From Kordia periserrulae (GTDB taxonomy: Bacteria; Bacteroidota; Bacteroidia; Flavobacteriales; Flavobacteriaceae), in assembly GCF_003054265.1 (NCBI RefSeq), contig NZ_QBKT01000002.1, positions 434,001-498,000 on the forward strand: a stretch of 64,000 bases of DNA, given 5' to 3'. A model generated the notes under the pieces. The model was not told the origin of the DNA. It saw only the letters and a list, made by a program, of their open reading frames with translations, and made no database searches. Positions 53,773-61,387 of the stretch are shown here, one piece after another. Numbering within the stretch: the stretch's first letter is position 1; every line of letters begins with the position of its first letter. The position numbers and the translations under genes are program-made.

Positions 53773-54762
53773 TTAGAACTGAGAAAATGTTTTTTTCCCT
53801 TTGATAAAGTATGTATACACAATCGATTTGTGCTGAAAGTACTGTTTGTTTTGATGTGTATCACGCTTTTTCATCATGCTAGAAAAACGCGCATAAAAGT
53901 GAAAATGAGCTTTGATAATTGCCCAAAAGTGTTTGAATTTGAATTGAAATAGAAATTGAATTCCCGCAATTCCATCTAGTACCAATCGCATGAATATGAT
54001 GGGAAATAGTTTCTCTTTCGGGAGATTTTTTGCTAGCATACACAAGGAATTCCGAAAGTTTAAATAGGTTTTCTGCGGATTTGTATTGCTCAACGTCGCG
54101 CCACCGACATGATACACCACACTTTCGGAAACATATTGTGTTTTATACCCTTTGTTAAACGCGCGCCAACACAAATCAATTTCCTCTTGATGCGCAAAGA
54201 AATCTTCATCAAAACCGCCCAATTCTTCAAAAACTGATTTGCGAATAAACAAACACGCGCCCGAAGCCCAAAATATTTCTCGGTTGTCGTTGTATTGTCC
54301 GCTGTCTTTTTCAATGGTATTAAAAATACGTCCACGGCAGTACGGATAGCCATATTTGTCTAGAAATCCGCCAGCGGCACCTGCGTATTCAAAATGTGTT
54401 TTTTGTTTAAAATCTAAAATTTTTGGTTGAATGATAGCAGTTTCTGGCTGTTCTTCGAAAGCGAATCGAATAGGAGTGAGCCAGTTTTCCGTGACTTCAA
54501 TGTCAGAGTTTAACAGACAGAAAATTTCTTCTTTCACAAATGGAAGTGCATCGTTGTAGCCTTTCGCATACCCGCCATTTTCAGTGTTTTGTATGATTTT
54601 CACCGTGGGAAAATTTGCTTCAACATAGGCAATGGAATAATCTGCGGAAGCGTTATCCGCCACATAAATCGTTGCGTCGCCTGAAAAAGTTACCACTTTC
54701 GGTAAAAACTCTTCCAACAATGCTTTTCCATTCCAATTGAGGATGACGACGGCGATGTTCAT
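53773..54762 (-). CDS. GT2-family glycosyltransferase
   Basis: A 329-residue glycosyltransferase family 2 enzyme: VVILNWNGKALLEEFLP at the N-terminus, YVADNASADYSIAYV, the nucleotide-sugar metal motif FCLLNSDIEVTENWL, FWASGACLFIRKSVFEELGGFDEDFFAHQEEIDLCWR with the acceptor/catalytic ED-like residues, and a C-terminal amphipathic membrane-associating tail. This layout is typical of rhamnosyl/galactosyl transferases in surface polysaccharide assembly. Donor and acceptor are unknown. A lone gene at a repeat-rich border. Confidence 0.88.
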   Translation of the reverse strand: MNIAVVILNWNGKALLEEFLPKVVTFSGDATIYVADNASADYSIAYVEANFPTVKIIQNTENGGYAKGYNDALPFVKEEIFCLLNSDIEVTENWLTPIRFAFEEQPETAIIQPKILDFKQKTHFEYAGAAGGFLDKYGYPYCRGRIFNTIEKDSGQYNDNREIFWASGACLFIRKSVFEELGGFDEDFFAHQEEIDLCWRAFNKGYKTQYVSESVVYHVGGATLSNTNPQKTYLNFRNSLCMLAKNLPKEKLFPIIFMRLVLDGIAGIQFLFQFKFKHFWAIIKAHFHFYARFSSMMKKRDTHQNKQYFQHKSIVYTYFIKGKKTFSQF

Positions 54763-55095
54763 TTTTTTTTGTTTTAGGTGTTGGGTTTTGGGTGTTAGGT
54801 TTTTTTAGTTGCTGGTTGTTGGTTCTTTGTTTGTAGCGTAATCAGTATTTTTCAAGCTGAACTTAAATGATATTTTTTAGTTTATAGGTTTATAAGTTTA
54901 GTAGTTTATGATAATTTAACATTTCAAGTTTCAAAGCACTTCTCGATACTTTTTTCCTTCATTTCGACAGGCTCAATGTGCGGAAAAATACTCGAAGTGA
55001 CGTTTGGTTTCAAGTTCGAGTTCAAATTCGAGTTCAAAAATAAAGCTTTTCACTCATACCATTTAAACTTCTAAAAATCTAACAAGTCTAACAAT
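54763..55095. repeat. Gene-free gap with inverted repeat families
   Basis: TTTTAGGTGTTGGGTTTTGG and GTTGTTGGTTCTTTGTTTG lie by the glycosyltransferase start. A right-half palindromic element (GCACTTCTCGATAC to CTCGAAGTGACG) is at 54937-55002. TCTAACAAGTCTAACAATC units lie at the HsdR_N-like stop, with short AATTCGAGTTCAAA repeats between. No gene is seen. Confidence 0.65.
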
Positions 55096-55545
55096 CTAAC
55101 CTTTCTTATACTCCGGAATAGCTCTCAAAAAATGATATTGCTGCGCTTCGTAATCCATAATGCAATAATAATGCTGCAATCCGTTGGTGACCATTAAATA
55201 ATCGGCATCGAGAATCATATTGTAACGCGCAATTTGATCAAAGGTTTCTTGATTGATGGTTACGGTACTTCGTTTGCATTCGACCACCAAAAAAATACTT
55301 CCATCCGAATTAAAGACAACAACATCATATCGTTTTTTTAAGTCGTTGAATACGAGTTCTTTTTCTACGTTGATAAGACTTATGGGATATTTCTTTTCCT
55401 GTATCAAAAATTGCACAGTATGTTGCCGAACCCATTCTTCTGGAGTCAGCACCACAAACTTTTTCCGTATCGCATCAAAAATATAGATTTTATTTTCCCT
55501 ATTTTTGAAGCGGAACGTATATTTTGGAAAATTCAAGTGTTCCAT
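55096..55545 (-). CDS. HsdR N-terminal-domain-like protein (PD-(D/E)xK)
   Basis: A 149-residue protein similar to the N-terminal domain of type I restriction HsdR subunits. The nuclease-fold core shows RYDVVVFNSDGSIFLVVECK (D...ExK, about 73-92). It is a single stand-alone domain, found next to holA in many Bacteroidetes; no hsdM or hsdS is present, so it is not a working type I system. It diverges from holA by 59 nt. The function is unknown. Confidence 0.8.
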   Translation of the reverse strand: MEHLNFPKYTFRFKNRENKIYIFDAIRKKFVVLTPEEWVRQHTVQFLIQEKKYPISLINVEKELVFNDLKKRYDVVVFNSDGSIFLVVECKRSTVTINQETFDQIARYNMILDADYLMVTNGLQHYYCIMDYEAQQYHFLRAIPEYKKG

Positions 55546-55604
55546 AGCACAAAGCTACATATTCAAACACCGAAAACCAATACAATTTCACATTTGTCCT
55601 GAAC

Positions 55605-56609
55605 ATGGAAGAAGCGAAACAAATCGTCATTGATATACAAAAAGGCAATATTAAACCTATTTATTTTTTAATGGGCGAGGAAGCGTATTATATTGATAAA
55701 ATTGCGGAATATATTGAAAACAATGTGTTGGATGAAGCCGAAAAAGGGTTCAACCAAATGGTATTGTACGGACGCGATGTTTCTGTAGATGATATTGTGG
55801 CAAATGCCAAACGATATCCAATGATGGCAGAACGCCAAGTGGTGATTGTAAAAGAAGCACAAGATTTATCGAGAACCATTGAAAAACTCGCGGATTATCT
55901 TGAAAATCCACAGCCAACAACCGTTTTGGTGATTTGTTATAAGTACAAAAAGATTGCGCGTAATAAAAAAGTAATCAAAGCGGCTGCAAAACAGGGCGTT
56001 GTGTATGAAAGCAAGAAATTGTATGAAAATCAGGTTGCGGATTGGATTCGTAGAGTATTGGCTGGAAAAAAATATCACATCACACCGAAAGCCGCGCAAA
56101 TGTTGGTGGAGTTTTTGGGAACGAATTTGAGTAAAATTGATAATGAACTCGAAAAGTTACAATTGATTCTCCCAAAAGGAAGCGAAATCACCGCTGAAAT
56201 TATTGAGGAAAACATCGGAATTAGCAAAGACTATAACAATTTTGAGTTACGCAAAGCCATTGGCGACCGTGATATCAAAAAAGCGTTCCGAATTATTACC
56301 TATTTTGCTGAAAACCCGAAAGACAATCCGACAGTTGTGACGGTTTCGTTATTGTTCAATTTCTTTTCGCAACTATTGCAATATCACGGTTTGCATGACC
56401 ATAGTCAGCGCAATGTAGCTTCAGTATTGCGCATCAACCCGTTTTTTGTTAAAGAATACCAAACCGCTGCCCGCAATTACCCAATGAAAAAGGTGAGCGG
56501 TATTGTGGCGACTTTACGCGAAATGGACGTAAAAAGTAAAGGCGTGGGCGCCAGTAATTTATCCAACGGTGATTTGTTGAAAGAGTTGTTGGTAAAGATT
56601 ATGAATTAG
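55605..56609 (+). CDS. holA: DNA polymerase III delta subunit
   Basis: A 334-residue clamp-loader delta subunit that opens the beta ring. The N-terminal ATPase-like domain (KPIYFLMGEEAYYIDKIAEYI, ~18-38) lacks a functional P-loop, as expected for delta. The central region has LVICYKYKKIARNKKVIKAA, and the C-terminal collar contains FNFFSQLLQYHGLHD and KEYQTAARNYP. Length is standard. dnaN, its target, is also in the window. Confidence 0.93.
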   Translation: MEEAKQIVIDIQKGNIKPIYFLMGEEAYYIDKIAEYIENNVLDEAEKGFNQMVLYGRDVSVDDIVANAKRYPMMAERQVVIVKEAQDLSRTIEKLADYLENPQPTTVLVICYKYKKIARNKKVIKAAAKQGVVYESKKLYENQVADWIRRVLAGKKYHITPKAAQMLVEFLGTNLSKIDNELEKLQLILPKGSEITAEIIEENIGISKDYNNFELRKAIGDRDIKKAFRIITYFAENPKDNPTVVTVSLLFNFFSQLLQYHGLHDHSQRNVASVLRINPFFVKEYQTAARNYPMKKVSGIVATLREMDVKSKGVGASNLSNGDLLKELLVKIMN

Positions 56610-56959
56610 ATGCGCTTCGCTATTAGGTTCGCTAGGCTCAATTCAAAGATTTAAAAATTCAAGGATTCAAGGTTTGTTATTGAGACCATTTTTTCATGTT
56701 ATGATACATTTTGTTGCACAGAACATTCTTTTACAAATAATTTGATAGCTTTCACATCTTCAATCAAAAAGCTCGACTCTAGAAACTTTGCCTTTGGATT
56801 CGCTTCGCTGTTAGATTTTTAGATTGTTAGAAACGCTTCGCTCATCGTTTTGCTCTTGGTATTTTGGTATTGTTTTGCTCAGGTTATTAGTTTTAAATAA
56901 ACAAATACACAAAAAACCAACACCCAACACCTAAAACCCAACACCCAACACCTAAAAAA
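56610..56959. repeat. Gene-free gap with interspersed repeats
   Basis: A CGCTTCGCTATTAGGTTCGC segment followed by AATTCAAAGATTTAAAAATT units begins right after holA, similar to a block after the FAD oxidoreductase at 51073. Later come TTAGATTTTTAGATTGTTAG units and CCAACACCCAACACC-type repeats just before the cyclotransferase stop. No gene is seen. Confidence 0.6.
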
Positions 56960-58024
56960 CTACTTCTCCACAATCTCCACTTCAAACATTTTGTCCCAGT
57001 ATTTTCCAGTTACAAAAAACGTTTTTCGTGTGGGATGATAGGCAATTCCGTTGAAAACATCGGTTGTAGGAAGCACGGTTGTTTTTTCTTTTAAACCTCT
57101 AAAATCGACCAAACCTTCCAAAGCACCGTTTTTCGGATTGATAATCATGATGCTTGGTTTTTGGTAGCTGTTGGCATAAATTTTTCCGTCCACAAACTCC
57201 AATTCGTTCGATTTTACATAGGTATTTTTATTATCGCACACCTGAATTGCGTATTGCTCTTGCAAGGTTTTTGCATCTAAAATCCAGATTTTTTCGGTAC
57301 CGTCACTTTTATAAAATTTTTCGCCATCGGTACACAATCCCCAACCTTGCTTGCTTTTTTTGTATGAAAACGTTCGCAATTGTTTCAAATTATCAGGATT
57401 GAATACAAAACCTTTGTTTGCTTGCCAGGTCAGCATGTATAAGGTATCGTTTAACACCGTGATGCCTTCGCCAAAATATTTATTCTCTAAATTTATCTGT
57501 TGATATACTTCCCCTGTTTTAAAATCTACTTTACGTAAGGAAGATTGTCCTCGTTGTCCGGTACTTTCAAAAAGCGTATCTCTGTAAAATTCTAATCCTT
57601 GTGTGTAAGCTTTGTTATCGTGCGGATACGTATTGATGATTTTGTAGGTGTAAATTTTAGGTTTCGAGGTTGATAATACCGTGATATTCGTTTTTACAGG
57701 AACTGTTTTGCCGCCACCGTATGTTACCGAAGCTTTCAATAATTGTTTTCCGAGTAGCATATCGGTAGGAATGGTAGTTTCCAAAACGGCAGGATTTGTG
57801 CTAGAATTTGTCAATTTTTGATTGTTCAATGTATATTCAACCGCTTCAATTGGGCCATTATTTACATTGACTACTTTCGCTTTTAAGGAAGCATTTAGCT
57901 GAAATTTGCTCGTTTTTCCTTCAACTTCTAGTGTAAACTTGGCTGGAGCAGGTTTTTTTTTGCTTTCGCATGAAAAAACAATCAAACTTAAAAATGTGAT
58001 TATGAATATTTTATAAAATTTCAT
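56960..58024 (-). CDS. Glutamine cyclotransferase (Glu_cyclase_2) lipoprotein
   Basis: A 354-residue lipoprotein (signal with FSCESKKK lipobox, about 16-23) with an N-terminal Ig-like linker (~30-120). It has the beta-propeller glutaminyl cyclase domain (~130-350): YPHDNKAYTQGLEFYRDTLFESTGQRGQSSL near its start and FNGIAYHPTRKTFFVTGKYW at the end match the plant/bacterial QC family. These enzymes form N-terminal pyroglutamate on exported peptides. The ATG at 58024 starts the signal peptide. Confidence 0.88.
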   Translation of the reverse strand: MKFYKIFIITFLSLIVFSCESKKKPAPAKFTLEVEGKTSKFQLNASLKAKVVNVNNGPIEAVEYTLNNQKLTNSSTNPAVLETTIPTDMLLGKQLLKASVTYGGGKTVPVKTNITVLSTSKPKIYTYKIINTYPHDNKAYTQGLEFYRDTLFESTGQRGQSSLRKVDFKTGEVYQQINLENKYFGEGITVLNDTLYMLTWQANKGFVFNPDNLKQLRTFSYKKSKQGWGLCTDGEKFYKSDGTEKIWILDAKTLQEQYAIQVCDNKNTYVKSNELEFVDGKIYANSYQKPSIMIINPKNGALEGLVDFRGLKEKTTVLPTTDVFNGIAYHPTRKTFFVTGKYWDKMFEVEIVEK

Positions 58025-58100
58025 CGCAGTACTTAATTTTTCGGCAAGGTAATTCATAAAAATCAGTTTAAAAAATCATTGCTATAATGTAAAAACATTT

Positions 58101-58108
58101 TATCTTTG
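58101..58108 (+). promoter_or_regulatory. -7 promoter box of the SRP RNA
   Basis: TATCTTTG, a TAnnTTTG match, ends about 5 nt before the first paired base of the SRP RNA. Confidence 0.75.
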
Positions 58109-58112
58109 CAGC

Positions 58113-58206
58113 GGCAAGTCCTACACAACCAGCTCCTGTTGAATCCTCCAGGGCGGGAACGCAGCAAAGGTAAATGGTCGTAGCGGTGTGATGTAGGTAG
58201 CTTGCC
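58113..58206 (+). ncRNA. ffs: Small signal recognition particle RNA (4.5S type)
   Basis: An approximately 94-nt hairpin RNA closed by GGCAAG / CTTGCC. It holds the conserved domain IV core CGGGAACGCAGCAAAGG with the GGAA-type loop context and the partner GGTCGTAGCGG on the other arm. The promoter box lies just upstream and a T-run (58207-58213) follows, so the gene is complete. It pairs with Ffh for co-translational membrane targeting. Confidence 0.92.
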
Positions 58207-58214
58207 TTTTTTTA
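58207..58214 (+). terminator. T-run terminator of the SRP RNA
   Basis: TTTTTTTA follows directly on the closing helix of the SRP RNA, so the RNA's own stem acts as terminator hairpin. Confidence 0.6.
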
Positions 58215-58287
58215 TTCCCGAAAGTCAACTACTATTTCTCCTTTTTTTTAAGCATATTTGTAAAAAAGTTAACCAAAATTTAATCGC

Positions 58288-59094
58288 ATGTCAAAAGTTG
58301 TATTGATTACTGGCGGCTCGTCAGGAATTGGAAAATCTATTGGAATTTTATTAGCCGAGAAAGGATATAACGTTTACGGAACAAGCCGAAACCCTGACAA
58401 ATTTGACAATTTTACAGACTTTAAACTCATTGCTTTAGATGTGCGAGATACGGCAACGATTGAAAAAGCAGTACAAACCATCATTGATGCAGAAGGTCGC
58501 TTGGATGTGTTGATTAATAATGCCGGCGTTGGCATTACAGGTCCGATAGAAGAAACACCCGATGAAGAAATCCACAAAGCGTTTCAAACCAATTTGTACG
58601 GTCCAATTTCGGTCATGAAAGCAGTTTTGCCACACATGCGTGCGCAAAAAAGCGGGTTGATTATCAATGTAACGTCTATTGCAGGATATATGGGATTGCC
58701 ATACCGAGGAATTTATTCGGCAACCAAAGGCGCGTTGGAATTGGTGACAGAAGCTATGCGCATGGAAACCAAAATGTTTGGTGTCGAAATTACAAATGTC
58801 GCACCAGGCGATTTTGCCACCAATATTGCTGCGGGACGTTATCATACGCCTGTTTTTGAAAATTCTCCCTATAAAGAAGTATATGGAAATATGTTGAAAG
58901 AAATGGACGCACATGTCGATGAAGGTTCTGATCCGAAAGAAATGGCGGAAGCAGTGTTGAAAATCGTTCAAACCAAAAAGCCTAAAATTCATTACAAAGT
59001 AGGCGCGTTTATGCAGAAATTTTCTATTGTATTGAAACGCGTGTTACCCGATAAAATGTATGAGAAGCTGTTGATGAATCATTATAAGTTGTAA
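58288..59094 (+). CDS. Short-chain dehydrogenase/reductase
   Basis: A 268-residue SDR oxidoreductase. Cofactor motif TGGSSGIGKS at 8-17, NNAGVG near 78, catalytic Tyr143 and Lys147 in YSATKGAL, and the Asn/Ser region NVTSIAGYMGL. The N-terminal glycine motif followed by acidic/Arg residues (TSRNPDKFDN) is compatible with NADP(H). Reaction and substrate unknown. A near-consensus -7 box CATATTTG is at 58253. The next gene starts directly after its stop. Confidence 0.9.
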   Translation: MSKVVLITGGSSGIGKSIGILLAEKGYNVYGTSRNPDKFDNFTDFKLIALDVRDTATIEKAVQTIIDAEGRLDVLINNAGVGITGPIEETPDEEIHKAFQTNLYGPISVMKAVLPHMRAQKSGLIINVTSIAGYMGLPYRGIYSATKGALELVTEAMRMETKMFGVEITNVAPGDFATNIAAGRYHTPVFENSPYKEVYGNMLKEMDAHVDEGSDPKEMAEAVLKIVQTKKPKIHYKVGAFMQKFSIVLKRVLPDKMYEKLLMNHYKL

Positions 59095-59508
59095 ATGATA
59101 CAAATTAAGAACATAAAATCTATTTTACTATTTTGTTGTTTACTTCTAACAGTACAATATGTATTTTCACAAACCGATGTTTCAAAGAAAATTTTAGGAA
59201 AGTGGAAGTTTGAAAGTGAAGAAAAAATCATTTTGAGTACAGATATTATACGAACGGATACACTTTCAAAGTATACGGCAGATAGTTTTTTTCAAAAGGG
59301 AATTGACATGTCTTTTCGCGATAGTTTGGATATAGAGTTTTCCGTTTCACATGAAGGCTTATCACTTGTCATTCCATATACAATTGAAGATTCTGTATTA
59401 ACTATTGTAAAACGTTCGTATCGTATTTTGCAACTCGATGATAAAGTATTGCATTTTAGGGTGGAAACAGATTCTGTACAAACCAAATACACTTACAAAA
59501 AGTATTGA
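59095..59508 (+). CDS. Small secreted protein of unknown function
   Basis: A 137-residue protein with a signal peptide (about 1-26, ending VQYVFSQ), followed by a lipocalin-like beta-rich region beginning ILGKWKFESEEK. No catalytic motif. It starts immediately after the SDR stop and probably belongs to the same transcript. It resembles small lipocalin-like exported proteins of flavobacteria, but I cannot name a family. Confidence 0.65.
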   Translation: MIQIKNIKSILLFCCLLLTVQYVFSQTDVSKKILGKWKFESEEKIILSTDIIRTDTLSKYTADSFFQKGIDMSFRDSLDIEFSVSHEGLSLVIPYTIEDSVLTIVKRSYRILQLDDKVLHFRVETDSVQTKYTYKKY

Positions 59509-59594
59509 TATGCAATACTTAGCCTAATAATAGCTTTTTAATCATTGTAACATTCTAAGCATCTTACCCACTAATTTTATATAAACTTTTATAA

Positions 59595-60221
59595 ATGAAA
59601 AACATTTATCCTATTGTAGTTATATTTTTAGTATCGATTTTAGGACTTTATATTGATTTTCCTGTTTGGCTAAATATCGGACTTATTTTCTCCCTCTTTA
59701 TAGCGTTATTAATGGCAGAAATTTCAGTATTCTTCCATACATATACAGGTGATTTTCAGATGAGAAGTTTTAGAAAAAAGATTAGTAGATATACTATATT
59801 CATGGGACTATTGTTTCTTGGGGTACTAACTCTTAGACTTATTGAAAACAAAACTGAAGAATTTATAAAAAGTTCTGATATCATATTTTTCATTTGGGTT
59901 TTTATAATGTTGGTGGAGTTTATTACTTTTTTTATCTACAAGAAAAGAAAGCCTGTAACTTTAGTAATTGATAAGAATACTTTGATATTTTTCAGTACAT
60001 ATGTTCAAAAACGTGACCTCAAAAAATTAAAGCATATTGATTTTACCACCTTTGGGAATGATTTTAGATTGATTTTTGAGAAAAAAGCGGACATACAAAT
60101 TCCTTTTAATGAATATGAAAAAGCAGATTTTCGTCAGTTTTTAGAAATTCTTCTTGATAAATCGGAACATGATTTGAAACTTACCGAAGAAATGGAAAAA
60201 GTGTTTCCAGCTTTAGAGTAA
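59595..60221 (+). CDS. Polytopic membrane protein with PH-like tail
   Basis: A 208-residue protein with four hydrophobic helices in the first ~110 residues (about 4-20, 25-48, 68-85, 95-113), then a soluble C-terminus with LVIDKNTLIFFSTYVQKRDLKKL and ADIQIPFNEYEKADF that could form a PH-like domain. The layout echoes the 149-residue protein at 13053, though the sequences are clearly different. It ends in an acidic helix. Function unknown. Confidence 0.6.
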   Translation: MKNIYPIVVIFLVSILGLYIDFPVWLNIGLIFSLFIALLMAEISVFFHTYTGDFQMRSFRKKISRYTIFMGLLFLGVLTLRLIENKTEEFIKSSDIIFFIWVFIMLVEFITFFIYKKRKPVTLVIDKNTLIFFSTYVQKRDLKKLKHIDFTTFGNDFRLIFEKKADIQIPFNEYEKADFRQFLEILLDKSEHDLKLTEEMEKVFPALE

Positions 60222-60658
60222 AACAAACTCACAAGCTACCAACATTACAACATTCCGATACATCTACACATCTTTTTGTACAAGCGTTCGAACTTTTCGC
60301 GTACTTTATAGTGCAATAAAATCATTGTGTTTCATTAATTACATCATACTGCTGTCTTTCTGTAAACGACAGTAGCATACTTTGAAATTTGTATTGGGAA
60401 AGCTGTCTCTTGTTAGAGGCAGTTTTTTTGTTAATAACTCACGGATTATTCTATAACTGATGTTTCTTATCACATACTTTATTGTTGTAATTTTACGCAA
60501 AATTGCGTTAAGGATAGTAGCGACATCCTTTTTGGCACTTTGAGCGCGTCGAATGGAGACATTGAGCGTGTCGAAATGTGCCAAAAAGATACAGCGAATA
60601 GCCTGTTAAAACGCCCAAATATAAAAACACAACTGATATATTTTAAACTACGTAACAG
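60222..60658. repeat. Gene-free gap with hairpins and an inverted repeat
   Basis: From left to right: two successive hairpins and a terminator (candidate small RNA, 60350-60429), a palindrome TTTACGCAAAATTGCGTTAA (about 60492-60511), and a larger inverted repeat at 60528-60588 with arms CTTTTTGGCAC / GTGCCAAAAAG around two TTGAGCG-x-GTCGAA units. No protein gene is seen. Confidence 0.55.
60403..60429 (+). terminator. Terminator hairpin upstream of the aldolase gene
   Basis: Stem CTGTCTCT / AGAGGCAG (one G·U), loop TGTT, then seven T. It lies about 180 nt after the membrane-protein stop. Confidence 0.6.
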
Positions 60659-61312
60659 ATGAAATTTTTTATTGACACGGCTAATTTAGATCAAATTCGT
60701 GAAGCACAAGCCTTAGGTATTTTGGATGGTGTAACCACAAATCCTTCGTTGATGGCTAAGGAAGGAATTACAGGAGAAGACAACATTTTAAACCATTATA
60801 AAGCAATTTGCGAGATTGTAGATGGCGATGTTTCTGCAGAAGTCATTGCTACCGATTTTGACGGAATGGTAAAAGAAGGCGAAGCATTGGCTGCGTTAAA
60901 TCCACAAATTGTGGTAAAATTACCAATGATTGCAGACGGCGTAAAAGCGTGTAAATATTTTTCTGATAAAGGCATCAAAACAAACGTGACGTTGGTATTT
61001 TCTGCGGGACAAGCCTTGTTAGCAGCAAAAGCAGGCGCAACGTATGTATCACCATTTATCGGTCGTTTGGACGATATTTCAACAGATGGATTGAATTTGA
61101 TTGCAGAAATTCGATTGATTTATGATAACTATGCATTTGAAACAGAAATTTTAGCAGCTTCTGTACGTCACACGATGCATGTGATTGATTGTGCTAAGAT
61201 TGGCGCAGATGTGATGACAGGACCTTTGTCATCAATTAAAGGATTATTGAAACATCCGTTGACAGATATCGGATTAGAGAAATTCTTAGCAGATTATAAG
61301 AAAGGGAACTAA
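60659..61312 (+). CDS. Transaldolase-like fructose-6-phosphate aldolase
   Basis: A 217-residue class I aldolase of the short TalC/FSA type. [15 protein letters not shown] and [13 protein letters not shown] open the barrel, the Schiff-base lysine is Lys87 in VVKLPM, and [11 protein letters not shown] plus [14 protein letters not shown] follow. This small subfamily contains true transaldolases as well as fructose-6-phosphate aldolases, so the precise reaction in the pentose-phosphate network is open. A strong shared terminator follows. Confidence 0.9.
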   Translation: MKFFIDTANLDQIREAQALGILDGVTTNPSLMAKEGITGEDNILNHYKAICEIVDGDVSAEVIATDFDGMVKEGEALAALNPQIVVKLPMIADGVKACKYFSDKGIKTNVTLVFSAGQALLAAKAGATYVSPFIGRLDDISTDGLNLIAEIRLIYDNYAFETEILAASVRHTMHVIDCAKIGADVMTGPLSSIKGLLKHPLTDIGLEKFLADYKKGN

Positions 61313-61330
61313 TACGTTTCTCAACAGCAT

Positions 61331-61367
61331 AAAAAAAGCGTTTCATACTGTATGAAACGCTTTTTTT
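61331..61367. terminator. Bidirectional terminator between aldolase and thioredoxin-fold genes
   Basis: A perfect 17-bp stem (AAAAAAAGCGTTTCATA and its complement) with a 3-nt CTG loop between convergent genes. Confidence 0.9.
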
Positions 61368-61387
61368 ATGATTTTTTAAGTAAAATA

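Noticed and set aside
53611-53952. A 113-codon plus-strand protein next to the OmpA-like gene
   Set aside because: It overlaps the glycosyltransferase on the other strand and the repeat of Phe/Leu/Lys is an A/T-rich artefact.
55096-55545. A type I restriction system
   Set aside because: Only an HsdR N-terminal-like domain is present; no methylase, specificity or helicase part is nearby.
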